Below are positions 23,304 through 42,793 of a stretch of DNA of 64,000 bases, piece after piece (positions within the stretch are counted from its first letter, which is position 1; the number at the start of each line of letters is the position of its first letter). Where the stretch lies: positions 1,869,001-1,933,000 of the forward strand of contig JACVTC010000004.1 of the NCBI GenBank assembly GCA_016946835.1, given 5' to 3'. The position numbers and the translations under genes are program-made. Source of the stretch: Neocallimastix lanati (nom. inval.). Its lineage: Eukaryota; Neocallimastigomycota; Neocallimastigomycetes; Neocallimastigales; Neocallimastigaceae. The notes beneath the pieces were generated by a model. It saw nothing but the letters and a program-made list of their open reading frames with translations, ran no database searches and was not told where the DNA came from.

Positions 23304-24991
23304 GATAATTAATCAAGTGATTAATTAATTTATTTTTATGTAATTATTAATAAAATAATTTATTAATAATTAAGGTTTTTATTTCCATTTCATATCATAA
23401 AATAAAATAAAATAATATATAATATTTAATAATTATATTAAATATACAAATATGTGTATTAAACATCACAAATATGTGTAGTAACATATTTGTTATATAA
23501 AAGATATAAAATGAAAATAAAAATTTTAATTATTAATAAATTATTTTTTTAATAATTACATAAAAATAAATTAATAAGCATTATGATATAAAGCAAATAT
23601 GTGTAGTAACATATTTGTATATTTAATATTAATTATTAAATATTAAATTTTTATCTTTTTGATAATAACTATTTTATTTTATTTTATTTCAATATGTATT
23701 ATTATAATTATAATAATTATAATACTTTGTTTCATATAAAATTTATATATTTTCTATATATTAGAATATATAATTAATATATTACCTATTTCTTATAAAT
23801 AGATTAGATTATTTATATTAGAAATAGAGGACTCTTGTAAATTTTAGGAATTAGAATTATAATTTTAATTGTACGAATATTATAATATTATTAATAAATT
23901 TTACTAAACAACCATTATTTTAAAAGCCCACTGCTTATATATTATTGCACATAAAAGTCTCGCATATCAATTATATTATCACTTGATTTGATATAAAACA
24001 AATATGTGTAGCAACATATTTGTATATTTAATAATAATTATTAAATATTAAATTTATATCTCTTTTGTCAATAATAATATTTGAAATAATTTCTTATTCA
24101 TATATTATTCAATATTTATATATATATTATTCATTATAATATATTAAATATATTAAATTAAATAGTTAAGTTATATATATAATAATATATATTTAGAAGA
24201 AATTAACTATTTAATTTCTTCTAAATATATATTATTATATATATAACTTAACTATTCATATTTATTTTAAAGTTTATATTAAAAATACATAAACTATTTC
24301 ATTATATTATATATAATATATAGAAGTATTTAGTTATTTTAATTATAATTAAATATATAGTTGATATTATTTATTATATTCATATTTATTATATAATTAT
24401 ATTCTTATATATTTAACTTTATTATTCTTATTTTCATTTTAAGAATTATATAGTTATATTTATTATATTTATTATTTAATATATATTTATTATATATTAT
24501 ACTATACTCCGATATAATATATTTTAAATGTATATTATTATTAAATTATTATAAAGATTTCTAATAACTACTCTTCTTTATGGTAGTTTAGAGAAGATCC
24601 TTGTTGGTTAATTGGGTTTATAAATTAAAATATATTAATAAAGGTTAATTAAATATAACGATACTATTATAAATTATTGCACATAAAAGTCCCTCATATC
24701 ATATTATTTATCATAATTGAATTTATTAGTAAAAAGATTTTATATTATAATTTTTAAATGAAAATTAATATTAACCGTAATTGATATTTTTTTATTCATT
24801 ATACATTTTTTTCAAAAATATGTTTTTTTTTTTTTTTTTTTTTCTAATAAAATATTTTTAATTATTTATTATTTTTACTTTATATTATTTAAATATCTTT
24901 TAATATTTACTTTAAAATATTTTTTATTTAAATATAGATAAATATATTAAAATATCTAATTGGAGACTATTAATTAATATTTCTTTGTATA
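23304..24991. repeat. AT-rich region with foldback and direct repeats
   Basis: No gene found. Holds an inverted repeat with about 50-bp arms (23324-23373 and 23527-23577), three copies of a block centred on the near-palindrome AAATATGTGTAGTAACATATTT (about 23470, 23590 and 24000), a perfect 43-bp palindrome (24162-24204 with 24213-24255), and a 30-bp direct repeat with ATTGCACATAAAAGTC at 23941 and 24673. It ends at the 3' side of the RhoGEF gene. Confidence 0.6.
24162..24255. repeat. Perfect 43-bp inverted repeat
   Basis: Left arm 24162-24204 (starting ATAGTTAAG, ending AAGAAATT) and right arm 24213-24255 are exact reverse complements across all 43 positions, with an 8-nt spacer. It could extrude as a cruciform or fold as an RNA hairpin. 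It contains no reading frame. Confidence 0.9.
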
Positions 24992-31922
<6,931 letters not shown>

Positions 31923-34861
31923 CTTGGGATTTCATAATTTATAATATATATAATATATATAAACTAATTTTTTTTCTCTTTTTGTTACTTAATTAATTTT
32001 ATGGTTATTTATTTTATATTCATAACTTCGAAAATTGAAATAATACTTTTTTTAATTTAATTTTTTATATATAAATTTATAAATTTATATAAAAGTTCAT
32101 GGTAAAAAAAATGAATTGAAAAAAAATTTATATGTGACATGTTTATATTATTTTAAATTATTTTAATGAAATGTTTTATTAGGATACAAAAATTTCTAAA
32201 CCACTAGAAGGTACAGCTAAAGTTTTAATTAACTATATTAATTTATTAATTAACTTAAATTATTATATAAAATTGAGTAATTAAATTATAATTAAATTGT
32301 ATTCATTTTATTAAGATTTTTCCAATTTATATTATTTATAGTTAAATAGTAAACGTCTATATTGATTTATACTAAAAATAAAATGAAATAAATAAATAAA
32401 AAATAAACAATTTCTTATAATGGGTTATCTTTTATATAACTTAACCAAAAATGAATTATATGTGTATAATATAAATATTAATTAAAGATTAAATTATTAT
32501 ATCTAAGTAATTTTTATACAAAGTTACTTATAATGTATGATTTTTTTTATTTAATAATTCTTAGCTAATATAGAATGTACCAATGAATAAATTATTTTTC
32601 GAACCATGTAACATTTTTCCTATAAAAGGATCTATTGAATATTTATTATTAAAAAGTATATAATGATAAAAATAATAATACTATATTTAATATACTTATA
32701 TTTATTATATTTTATATTGTATTATTATATTAATTTTTTATTTTATAAATATTATTATAATTATTAAATAACATTAATTATAATAATAATTAATAATGTA
32801 ATAAAAGATTTTATCTTATATAAATATAATTAAATAATAATATACATTATACATATTATAATAGAACAATAGAATTAATTTTTTTAATGAAAATTTTACT
32901 TTTATTTATATATTCTAATTTTTGTTAATACAAATAACGTAATAATAATAGTAATAAATAAATAATATAATAAACAGAAAAGAAGTTGTTTTCTTCAAAA
33001 TTTTTTTTTTTTTTAGGAATAATTTTAAAGCAAATCTATATATATAGTTTTCATGTTATAAGTAATAGTGATAGTAGAGGAGGTTAGCTTTTCATTTTGG
33101 GCTTGGAACAAATTCAAAAAATGAAAAATCTTTCAATTATTATTAGGAAATAATAGAAATCGCACCAGTGATAGATTATCAAATTTAGGTTTAATGAATA
33201 AAATAATAATCCATAAGGTTTATTATGATTTTAATGATATATATATTTAGTTGATAATAATAATTAAATTGTATAATATAGATATTTTTTTCTTCTTTTC
33301 TTTTCATTTTATTTTTTTTTTTTTTTTTTAATTTTACTATATTATCATATTTATATACTGATATTAATTTATTATATGAAAAATTTAAATATTCTAAACA
33401 TGTAAAACATATATTTTAAAAATAATAAAGTTCTTTTAAATAACTTTTTAATTTATTTAATTATTTAGTAACATTTTAAAATTTTTCACTCCTAGTGGTT
33501 TTACTTCATACTTGTAAAATTTAAATATTTGAATAAAATTAAAAAAGTTACATATAAATTTTATTTCATAAATACTTTATTTTTTATTTGTTTATCATTA
33601 AAATACATTATTATTCATTTAATATATAAATAATTTAATAAAAGTAAATTTTTTTAAGCTGTATTTTCATTATTATTGATAAATTCAAAAAAATATTTAA
33701 TTATATTTTTTTTTTTAACTTTTGAAATTGTATTACTAAGTAAATAAACAAAATGTAATATAATTCACAACAACAACAATATAATAATATTAATTGTTAT
33801 ATGTATGTTTATAATTTGACCTATTTTTTATTAATATATACATTTGAAACAGATATAGTGTTTCAAAATTCAAATAATAAATTAATAAATAAATAATTTT
33901 AAAAAAATTTTTTTTAATAAATAATGTAAAATTAAGGTTAAAGATTTTATTATTTTTAATATACATTTTAGTAGAAACATCTGTTTAAATAATAAAAATG
34001 TATCATGTAAATAATCAAGATAATAGCTAATATTCATTACATATAATACTAATCTCACAAATAATTTATTTATTTATTTTTTATTTTTTTTTTTTTTTCC
34101 AAAATTATTATCTAGAATTATTATTTTTTAATGATGTTTTAATTGATGATTTTAAATAAAAACTCTTTATTCTTCTTATAAACTTGTATATTTAACATAT
34201 ATATTTAATAATAATAAGCTAACATTTTACTATATAAAAATATTCATAAAATGATGTTGATATAAAAGTTATTAATATAATTATAGAGGTAAAAATAATA
34301 ATAAAATAATTCTTTAGAAATATTTAATGATAAAGATACCTTTTAATTTATACATATGTATTTGTAAATTAAATTTTTAAAAATATTAAAATTTTTTAAA
34401 CAATTATGAACTTTTAATTAAAAATTATTTTAACTATATCCTATAATTTTGTACGATATAATTCTATTTTTTTTTTTTTTTTTTTCGATCTTTACTCTGT
34501 AATTTCTTAATTATTTATTACAAATCAGTATTTATATTATTTAAATTAAACATATAAACCATAATTTAATAATATTATTTCTTGGATTTCAATTATCAAT
34601 TAATTTAAATTTTATAGTTTAATAATTTTCAATTAAAATATTTATTTCATCAGTTCTTCCTAATATTTTTAACTATTGAACAAAATAATTTATTTAAAAA
34701 ATTATATCTTCTAAACAAAATTATAATTAATTTAATTAATAATAATAATTATATAAAATTTATTTAAAAACTTTTATATAAATTTGTAATATTTTATAAT
34801 TTTTTAAATTTATAATTTATTTTTATGACTTTTTTATTTTTATTTCTATATTATATAATTT

Positions 34862-34953
<92 letters not shown>

Positions 34954-34955
34954 AA
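31923..34955. other. AT-rich intergenic
   Basis: Presumed promoter side of the RhoGEF gene and the 5' flank of the copia remnant. A slightly GC-richer patch at about 33050-33190 has no usable frame. A TTTA tetranucleotide array occupies 34862-34952. No gene seen. Confidence 0.55.
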
Positions 34956-34959
34956 TTTT

Positions 34960-36440
34960 AAATGAAAGAAAACTTAAATATCTAAACAAGAAAAGATTTA
35001 TAAGTAATAATTCATTTGATTCAGATAAAGAAAATTTAACTTTTGGAAAAGAAAAAATAAAATCTTATAACAATAAAAAATATAAAATTTTAAATATTAA
35101 AACAAACATCTCAACCACTTACCAGCAAACAATAAATTCATCAGAAGGTGAAGAACGGAAAATTGCAATAAATGATGAACTAACAAATATGTACGACAAT
35201 AATATAATGGAAGTGGTGGATAACACATCAAATGATACAAATATAATTGGCATAAAATGAGTCATTGCCGAAAAGGATAATAAGAAGAAAAAGACAAGAC
35301 TAGTAGCTCTTAGGTGTTAACAAGTTGCAAGAAAGAATTTTCTAGAAACTTATTTTCCAACAGTTCAAGCAGGCAACCTAAGACTTACAGTTACATTGTA
35401 TCAAAGCATGCTTGGGAATTAAAACAATTAAAAATAAAGGTTGCTTATCTGAATGTAAATTTCGAAGAAAATATTTAGGAAAAAATTCCTTATGGAGATA
35501 TAAATTATAATAAGAATAAATTTTGATTATTTAAGAAAGCTCTTTATGGTTTAAAACAAGCTGTAAGAATGTGGAATAACGAAATATCACGACATTTGGT
35601 AAGTATAGGATTTAGAAAATACAAAACTGATAAATGTCTCTTTGGAAAATATAAAATAAATCAAATTGATTTTATTAATAAAATAAATAAATGACAATTG
35701 TAAAATAAATTAAATTTATTATATTAATAAAATAAATAACAAATACGACATGAGAACACCATGTAGGAAAATTACAGAGTATGAAAGAAATAATTCAAGC
35801 CTGATAAATGCAAAATAATGTAAATCTTTATTAGGCGCATAATAATGCTCCTAATAAAGATTTACATTCGTCATGAATTTGCGAAAATTCAACTGAAGAT
35901 TACAAAAATTTAATGAATATTTTACAATATTTGAAAGGTACAAATGATAAATCTATATATTATAATAAACATAGCAAACTCATTGGATATTCGGATTCAG
36001 ATTTTACAAATGATGAAAAAACAAGAAGGTTTACAGGTGGATGCATATTTTTAATTGGAAACAGTCCAATTCCATGGAAATCTTTGTTACAGAAAAATTT
36101 AAAAATGCCTATTTTTGAAGCTGAATTTGTGGTTCAAAAATCTATTTAAAGAAATTTTTGATCAAGAAATAAAATTCTTAATTATAATAGATAATAAAGC
36201 ATGTATTACAATAGCTCAAGATACAAATTTAAAGGAAAGATGTAAGCATATAGATATAAGATATAAATTTATTCAATAAAATATTATGAAAATGAAATTG
36301 AAATAGAATACATTAATACAGAAATTATATTTGCTGATCTATATTCAGAAGTACAAATGTAGAAAAGAATAAATATATATTAATTGATTTTCTTAACAAA
36401 ATATTAAAACTAACTGGAGAAAAAGAAATTATAAATATAA
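34960..36440 (+). pseudogene. Ty1/copia retrotransposon pol remnant (RT and RNase H)
   Basis: Several frames interrupted by stops and frameshifts still read as copia pol. 35139-35370 reads as the start of the reverse transcriptase (ERKIAINDELTNMYDN, then KKKKTRLVAL and FLETYFPTVQA). 35440-35650 gives KVAYLNVNF and FKKALYGLKQAVRMWNNEI, the conserved YGLKQ-x-R-x-W block. 35913-36149 is a clean RNase H segment: LQYLKGTNDKSIYY, LIGYSDSDFTND, FEAEFV. 36160-36270 continues with DNKACITIAQ and RCKHIDIRYKFI. In-frame stops in the RT and the lack of recognisable LTRs or of an integrase region show that it is dead and 5'-truncated. Confidence 0.85.
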
Positions 36441-36460
36441 CTTATTTAGATAAAGAAGAA

Positions 36461-36994
36461 GTGGGAACCAAAATAATTAAAACATTCAAGAGAAAGACGG
36501 AGGAAGAAAAATATTATAAAGAACAAAATATGGAGAAGATTATGATACTACTGGCTATGATAACCATACTACTAATAATAATAATATTTATAGTATTTTA
36601 CATTATATATATACAATATACAATATTGAATGAACTTTATCAATGTCTGAAATTATAAATAATACATTTGAAAATTTAATTGAAATCAATAGTTTAATTG
36701 ATGAAATTAAAGAAAATCTAAATGTTAAAAAAAAAAATAAAAAAAAAATATTGAATTTAAAAATTCTATGCTCAATATATTAAAACCTTATTAGTGTTAA
36801 AAGCTAAAATAAAAGGAGAGAAAATAATAATAAGAAAAATTCAAATAAATGAAGAGCCTAAAATGATTAAAAGACCACTTTTCTATTCTTTAGAAGCAAT
36901 TTATTGTTCATTGCCTTATGGTTATTCATACCGTTCGAAGCCAAAAGTAATCATGATAAATAATTTAAATTCTAATATATTTAAAAGTTTTTAA
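36461..36994 (+). pseudogene. Unassigned open fragments downstream of copia remnant
   Basis: A 65-residue frame (36461-36658) is Lys/Glu-rich, then has a strongly hydrophobic stretch (about residues 30-55) that could be one membrane segment; it may be read-through from the copia tail. A second ATG at 36642 opens MSEIINNTFENLIEIN and appears to continue, after a frameshift in the A-run near 36730-36745, into a frame ending at 36994 (RPLFYSLEAIYCSLPYGYSY). I cannot name either piece; they may be decayed element or host gene fragments. Confidence 0.3.
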
Positions 36995-37453
36995 TCCATT
37001 ATAAAAAAATTAATTGTTATATTAATATAAAACATGTATTTTTATCTATATAAATAATTATACTGATATATAGTATTTATTTTATAATATTATTATCTTT
37101 ATAAATAATTAGTATTTTTTCTATGTCCTTTATCTATTCTTTCTTATTAATACATAATACATGAAATTAGAATTTTATTAACAGAATAATACTTTAAATT
37201 TCTAAATACAATAATAAAAATAAATGTTCACATACAAAATATATAAAAATGATTTAATTATTACAATAGAAATTAATGAAAATTTAAGGAATTATTTATA
37301 TTCTTTATCTATTATTCTTTAGTATTGTAATTCCTTTAATTATTTTTGTACTCATTTATTTATTTATTTATTAAAACCCTTTATATATAAAAACAAATTT
37401 AAAAATAAATTTGCATTGTATTTATATTTCATGTTATAAATAAAATAATAATA

Positions 37454-37496
<43 letters not shown>

Positions 37497-37729
37497 AGTT
37501 ACTTATATATTGTTATTATTTTTTTGCATTTATTAATATTTTAATTAAATAATTAATTTAACAACAAATTTTTTCAATCCGCGGTTACGAATGACTGATA
37601 AATTATTTCATTAAATATACTTTTTAGTATTATTATTTTTTTTTTTTTTTTTGACATAGATCTATATTTCTATGCTTAAAATTTTTTGTTTTTATTAATA
37701 AATAATTTATTTATAGTAATAAAATTAAT
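36995..37729. other. AT-rich intergenic with poly(A) tract
   Basis: Contains a poly(A) run at about 37457-37496 and otherwise A/T sequence. It precedes the 3' end of the minus-strand SUMO gene. No gene seen. Confidence 0.6.
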
Positions 37730-38350
37730 TTAGAATGAACCACCAATTTGTTCACTTGCAGCAGTGATAATATCTTCATTTTCCATATCCAACTATAAGA
37801 AAAATACGTATATATATAAAGTAATTAAAATATATAAAAGTGATATTATAATTATTAATAAAAATTATTAGATCCTATCAACTGATTTTAAAATATTTAG
37901 TAAATTAAATTTTATGTTTATAGATTACATCTTGTGGAGTATTAGAACCAATTAATCTTTGACCATCGAATAAGAATCTAACGGAATTTCTTTCCTTTTT
38001 AATAATTAATTTTTTTTAAAAAAAAAAAAAAAAAATTAATTTAATAATTATTATTATTTATAATCAATCAATAAATAAAATTAATCATAGATAATTGAAT
38101 TCATTTATTATTATTTAATTAAAAATAGTACAAAAAAATATAAATTATATTTTCGTCTATATTTGTGTATTAAACTTACAAAACCCATTTTTTCAATGTA
38201 GGCATCCATTAATTTTTGGAGTGGGGTGGTTCTCTTAATCTTAAAGGCTATTAATAAAGAATTTTATATTAATTTTTATTTATTATTTAATATTTTATTA
38301 TTTCAAAAATAATCATTTTTGTTATATATATATATTTCTATTATCAGAAT

Positions 38351-38390
<40 letters not shown>

Positions 38391-38496
38391 CATTTTATTT
38401 ATTTTATGAATTTTTACCAATTTCGTTCTTATCAGAACCAATAACCTTTAAATTAATGTGTTCAGAAGTTTGTTCTTTTTTTGGAGCACCATCCAT
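37730..38496 (-). CDS. SUMO (small ubiquitin-like modifier), four exons
   Basis: Exons on the minus strand: 38418-38496, 38180-38247, 37929-37994, 37730-37792; all introns are GT-AG and phases agree, giving 91 residues. The protein reads as a complete SUMO: EHINLKVIGSDKNEI, AFKIKRTTPLQKLMDAYIEK, RNSVRFLFDGQRLIGSNTPQ, LDMENEDIITAASEQIGG. The di-glycine at residues 88-89 is followed by Ser-Phe, which a Ulp-type protease should remove before conjugation to target lysines. The short N-terminal tail (about 12 residues) has no clear psi-K-x-E acceptor, so poly-SUMO chains through the tail are not predicted. Length is close to the usual 90-100. The gene is too fragmented by introns to show as one long frame. 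Confidence 0.95.
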
Positions 38497-39436
38497 TTTT
38501 ATTAAATGATATTAAAATATAGTGAATAATAAAATTAAGTACCTTTTTATAAATTCTTTTCTTTTTTTTCTTTTTTTCTATTTTTTTATTTTTATTTCCA
38601 TAATATATTATATTTATTAAAATAATTAAATCGGCCAATAAGACTTTAATAAAATTTTTATTTTATCTGATATTGTACAATATAAAATACATGAATGTAG
38701 TATAACATTTTATTTTGTAGGATTCTTTAATGTACATTAATAATGTAATGTACATTAAATTTTTTTTTAATTTTTCAATCTAAATATTAAATATAAAAAC
38801 ATTTCTATATTTAGTTAATAATAAATCATTTCCATTATAAATTAATTATATATAATTTACAAAAAATATGAAATTTTATTAATAATTAAAGTTTATAATT
38901 TAAATGTCTGAAAGTTTATTTTATAATAAAAATCAACCAATGAACAACGAACAACAAATTTAATAAGATGTTATATTAAAATATATTAAAATGGAAAGAA
39001 TCGAAAGTTGTTTTTTTTATTTAATAAATTAATAAATTATTAAAAAATGTTATTTATTAAAATTATTATTTTTTTTTTTAAAAAAAATATATATAGTTTT
39101 TATTAATAAAATTTAATTGTATACTTCTTTTTAATAAATAACTATATTAAAAAGAGAAGATATAAAAAGTAAAATAAAGAACATTAAATAATTTTGTCCT
39201 TAAAGTGGAATTAAAAAAAAAAATAATAATATTAATAAATTATTTTTTTTAAAAAAAGTTATTATAGTGTAGTTAATTTAAAAGAAATTATAAATATATT
39301 AAATAAAAAAATCATATAAATTTAATATTTAAAAAAATAATAATAGAAATACTTCAAAATAAAATAGCAAAAAAAAAGAAATAAAATAAAATAAAAAAAA
39401 TATAAAAAGTAAAAGAATATATAAATACATATAAAA
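38497..39436. promoter_or_regulatory. Divergent intergenic between SUMO and the bZIP gene
   Basis: 940 bp of AT-rich sequence between two divergently transcribed starts (SUMO leftwards at 38496, bZIP rightwards at 39437), so it must hold both promoters. A short direct repeat with AATGTACATTAA lies at 38729-38757. Individual promoter elements cannot be assigned. Confidence 0.5.
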
Positions 39437-40543
39437 ATGAGTTCTTTAAATTCACTACCTATACTTAAGCCAAAGAAGGTTGAATTAACTGAACAACCTA
39501 AATCTGATAAGGAATTGGAACGCTTAAGAAAAATAAGAGAAAGGTATATATATTATATTTAATATAATAATTAAATTTAAAATCTGGTAAATTTGAAATT
39601 TGTTTAATATTTTATATACGAAATATCATATTAATTATTTGTTTTTAATAAATAAACTAAATTTTTTTTTTTTTTTTTTGTTTAAAAAAAAAAGAATAAT
39701 CCGTAATAGAGCTTCAGCAAATGCTTCAAGACAAAAGAAGAAAGAATATATAGAATCATTAGAAAAGAAAAATAAAGAATTAACACAACATAACGAAAAA
39801 ATTGATAAAGAAAATCAAAAATTAAAAGATGAAAATGAAAATTTAAAATTACAAATACAATACTTAAGTCAAACTATAAATAAAATGAATACTTTTATAA
39901 ATAAAAATGAATATAATACATTACAAAATATACAGAATGTACAAGCTCCAAATATTCTAAATATAAATAATAACGGTATATATTCTTCTCCTAAAACTGA
40001 AAATAATTTCACTTCTGGTATAAATTCATTTAACCAATTAAACTCACCTGATAGTCTTTCCAGCTCATCTCCTTTATTTAATATTACTCAAAGTATACCA
40101 TCCAACAATAATAACCTTACCAACTTAATGAATAACAACGTTAGTACTTCCGTCAACGATATGAATGTATTATCTCTACAATCGAGTGTTGGCGAGCCCG
40201 CAGCGCTCACCAATGAGAATTCCCTGCAGCGGACACTCTTTTGCCGGAGAATAATGCAACAAATATTGCAGACGATAATATTAACGAAATTCTTGACCAA
40301 CTTTTTGATGGCAGCTATGACATTAATAATACGGAATTCAGCTTATCGACCGCTGAACAACAACAACAATTACAAGAACTTATATCAGAAAAGGAATTAT
40401 ACCAAAATTGTTCCAATTTCAGCACAGAATTCAACCCTGAACTACAAACTTCAGGAAGTGAATTATCACAAGAACAATTACTTCAATTATTGGAACAACA
40501 AGTATACTTATTGGAAAGACAAAATGAGTTGACAATGTTTTAA
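39437..40543 (+). CDS. HAC1/XBP1-type bZIP transcription factor with Ire1-type intron
   Basis: Exon 1 is 39437-39543, a GT-AG intron follows, and exon 2 starts at 39695. The bZIP domain spans the join: basic region about residues 31-54 (RERIIRNRASANASRQKKKE), then a Leu/Asn-containing coiled coil to about 100. The main frame then ends at 40532 with an unrelated C-terminus, unless the 26 nt at 40201-40226 are removed. That segment is bounded by two Ire1-type stem-loops, and its removal continues the frame to 40543, giving 309 residues with an acidic, Asp/Gln-rich tail (DDNINEILDQLFDG; STAEQQQQLQELI) typical of an activation domain. Unspliced translation gives 314 residues. Known role of the family: Ire1-spliced activator of unfolded-protein-response genes. 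The basic region is as close to HAC1 as to XBP1. The upstream region is shared with the SUMO gene. Confidence 0.85.
40189..40238 (+). promoter_or_regulatory. Ire1 splice element: two stem-loops around a 26-nt intron
   Basis: 5' hairpin: TTGGCGAGC (40189-40197) pairs at 8 of 9 positions with GCTCACCAA (40205-40213) around the 7-nt loop CCGCAGC (40198-40204). 3' hairpin: GAG and TCC (40215-40217, 40221-40223) pair with GGA and CTC (40231-40233, 40236-40238) around the loop CTGCAGC (40224-40230). Ire1 cuts such loops (C-N-G^C-N-G) after the G, here after 40200 and after 40226, excising exactly 26 nt. Loop sequences and intron length are the same as I know for metazoan XBP1. The segment is far richer in G+C than the rest of the gene, as a conserved RNA structure would require. 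Confidence 0.85.
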
Positions 40544-41039
40544 AATTATATTTTAATTTATAATTTAAAACTATTTTTTTTAAAAAAATAAGTATAAATT
40601 AAAAACAAATTAAAAAAATAAAAAAAAATTGAAAAATTGAAAAAAAAAAAAAAAAAAAATAAAAAATAAAAATAAAAAAAAAATAAAAATAAAAAATAAA
40701 AAAAATATAAAAAAATAAAAAAAAAAAAAAAAAAAGAAATTGAATAAAATTATATATAATAAAATTAAATTGGAAATATTAAAAAATAAGTAATAATAAT
40801 AAAAAGTATTCATATTAATATAATAATTAATAAAATAATTAAAAATAAAATGATATTAATAAAAATTTTATAAAATAATATCTATCTTTATTATATATTA
40901 TTGTTTTCAAAGTATTTTAATAATTATATTTCTTAATTTCATTATTCAAAAAAAAAAAAATAATATAATGAAATTTAAATTTTTTTTATTATTATTTTTG
41001 TTATTATTATTTTTTTTCTATTTTTTTTTTTTTTTTTTT
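40544..41039. other. AT-rich 3' flank of the bZIP gene
   Basis: A-rich low-complexity sequence (40615-40735) then T-rich runs (40980-41040). The translated frame on the minus strand is poly-Phe artefact. No gene seen. Confidence 0.6.
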
Positions 41040-41520
41040 TTGCTCATCGACATTGTTATGGAAACTTGTTAATGCCAGATGCCAGATTATACTGGATTGA
41101 AAGATTTTATAATGGGAACAGCTTTACATCCCTTTTATTATGTCTATAAAGAACTTTACAATTCCTCCTCTATCGACGAAATATGCGATTGCTCAAGATA
41201 GGGATATAGCAGGAAAATCAATCAAAGATTAGGCTTATAAGAAAATTTGAATTTAAGAAAATTTTAGAGACTGCTTACTTAAAGCCTCTACTTTAAATAT
41301 CCTGATTATAGCATTGGTTTCCGATGGGTACTTCATGCCAGATGTGGATAAAAATTCGATGCACGTGTTACCAAAGCCACCAATAGGGTTGAAGAAGACT
41401 ATCCAGAAAAGTGTCCTTGTTGTTATAAAAAAATTTTTCAAAAAAAAAATACAATATCCTTAAAATATTTCATTCAAAAATCATGGAAAAGAAAACATTT
41501 TTAGGAAACCATTGTTCCAA
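41040..41520 (+). pseudogene. LINE (non-LTR retrotransposon) fragment
   Basis: GC-richer segment with broken frames resembling the C-terminal part of the LINE at 51.4-53.3 kb. In one frame MGTALHPFYYVYKELYNSSS is legible; in the next, FTIPPLSTKYAIAQ corresponds to LRIPPLSAICAISQLR in the other copy (near 52195). Further on, KFDARVTKATNRVEEDYPEK followed by CPCCY corresponds to FKFDISIS...EDCPKCYPCC, the C-terminal Cys-rich zinc-binding motif. At least four frame disruptions and no poly(A) tail: a dead, truncated copy. Confidence 0.75.
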
Positions 41521-42019
41521 TCAAGGATTACTATTTTATTTTATTTTATTTTATTTTATTTTATTTTTTTTTTTTTTTTTTTTTTATAATTACCAAATAT
41601 TGTCCAATATCAAATAGTAATTTAAACACTGTTTTCACAGATATGAATAATGTAAATTCTGATAGTAGTAGTAATGAAGAAATGAAGAGTATAATATTAA
41701 TAATAATAACAATAGAAATAATATTACTAATAACAATAATAGTATTGATACTGAAAATATGAATATTAATAAAGTTTAAAGTTCTCAATCAGTAATTGCA
41801 GCTATATATGTATAAAAAAAAAAAAAAAAAAAGAAGAAAAGAAAAGAAAAACTAAAGTTAATGAAAAAGCATACAAACCTTTCTTTTTTTTTTTCTTTTT
41901 TTTTTTTTTAAAAGTTTTATTAATTAAATCTATATATTAATTAAAAGATATATATATATTTTTATGGTATAAATATAACTATAATGATATATTAAAAGGA
42001 AAGCAAGTTGAATATTATA

Positions 42020-42052
<33 letters not shown>

Positions 42053-42762
42053 CATCACATAAATAATGAAGAAGATTATTAATACATTTATTAATTTATT
42101 GAGAAAAACTATTTCTTATTTATTATTGAAATGGAAAAATTGTTATTTCTTATACTATATTATTTTTATTAATTTCATATTTCTATTTTTTTTTTATAAT
42201 TAAAATAAAATTAAATTTTAAAAATATTTATTCTTCATTTAAATTTTTTTATTATAATTACTATTAATTATTTATATATATTACTATTAAAAAAAATATT
42301 AATTGGATATTTTATTAATAACATTAATATGATAGATATTATATATGTAAATCAATACAAATTATTGATATTTAATATCTTTAAGGATATATTTACATAA
42401 ATTAATGTTGATAAATGTATTTAATCTCTTTAATTTCAAAAACAAATCAAATTTATCAAAGGTTAATTTAAATAAAATATATTTCAATTTCCCTTACTAA
42501 TAAATCAAACAAATATTTTTATAATATTTATAATATACTATGCTTTACTTCCAAAAATAATATATTACTTTTTATATAATATTTTAATAATACATTTATA
42601 AATTAGTATTTGGATGATAGAAATCAATAAAAAATAAGTTTTATATAATAATTTAATATAAATTTACATATTAGTATATGGATGATAGGAATCAAAAAAT
42701 ATATATATATTATAAAGTATTATAAATGAAAATAATTAATATATTTTATAATACTTATTTTC

Positions 42763-42793
<31 letters not shown>

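Noticed and set aside
40201-40226. Sequencing error or frameshift mutation in the bZIP gene
   Set aside because: The frame break coincides exactly with two Ire1-type hairpins and a 26-nt removable segment; a random indel would not create both loops.
40186-40229. Conventional 44-nt GT-AG intron (GTGTTG to CTGCAG) in the bZIP gene
   Set aside because: It restores the frame arithmetically but lacks the GTA-type donor and AT-rich body of all other introns here, and it ignores the hairpins. It remains the fallback if no Ire1 splicing is seen.
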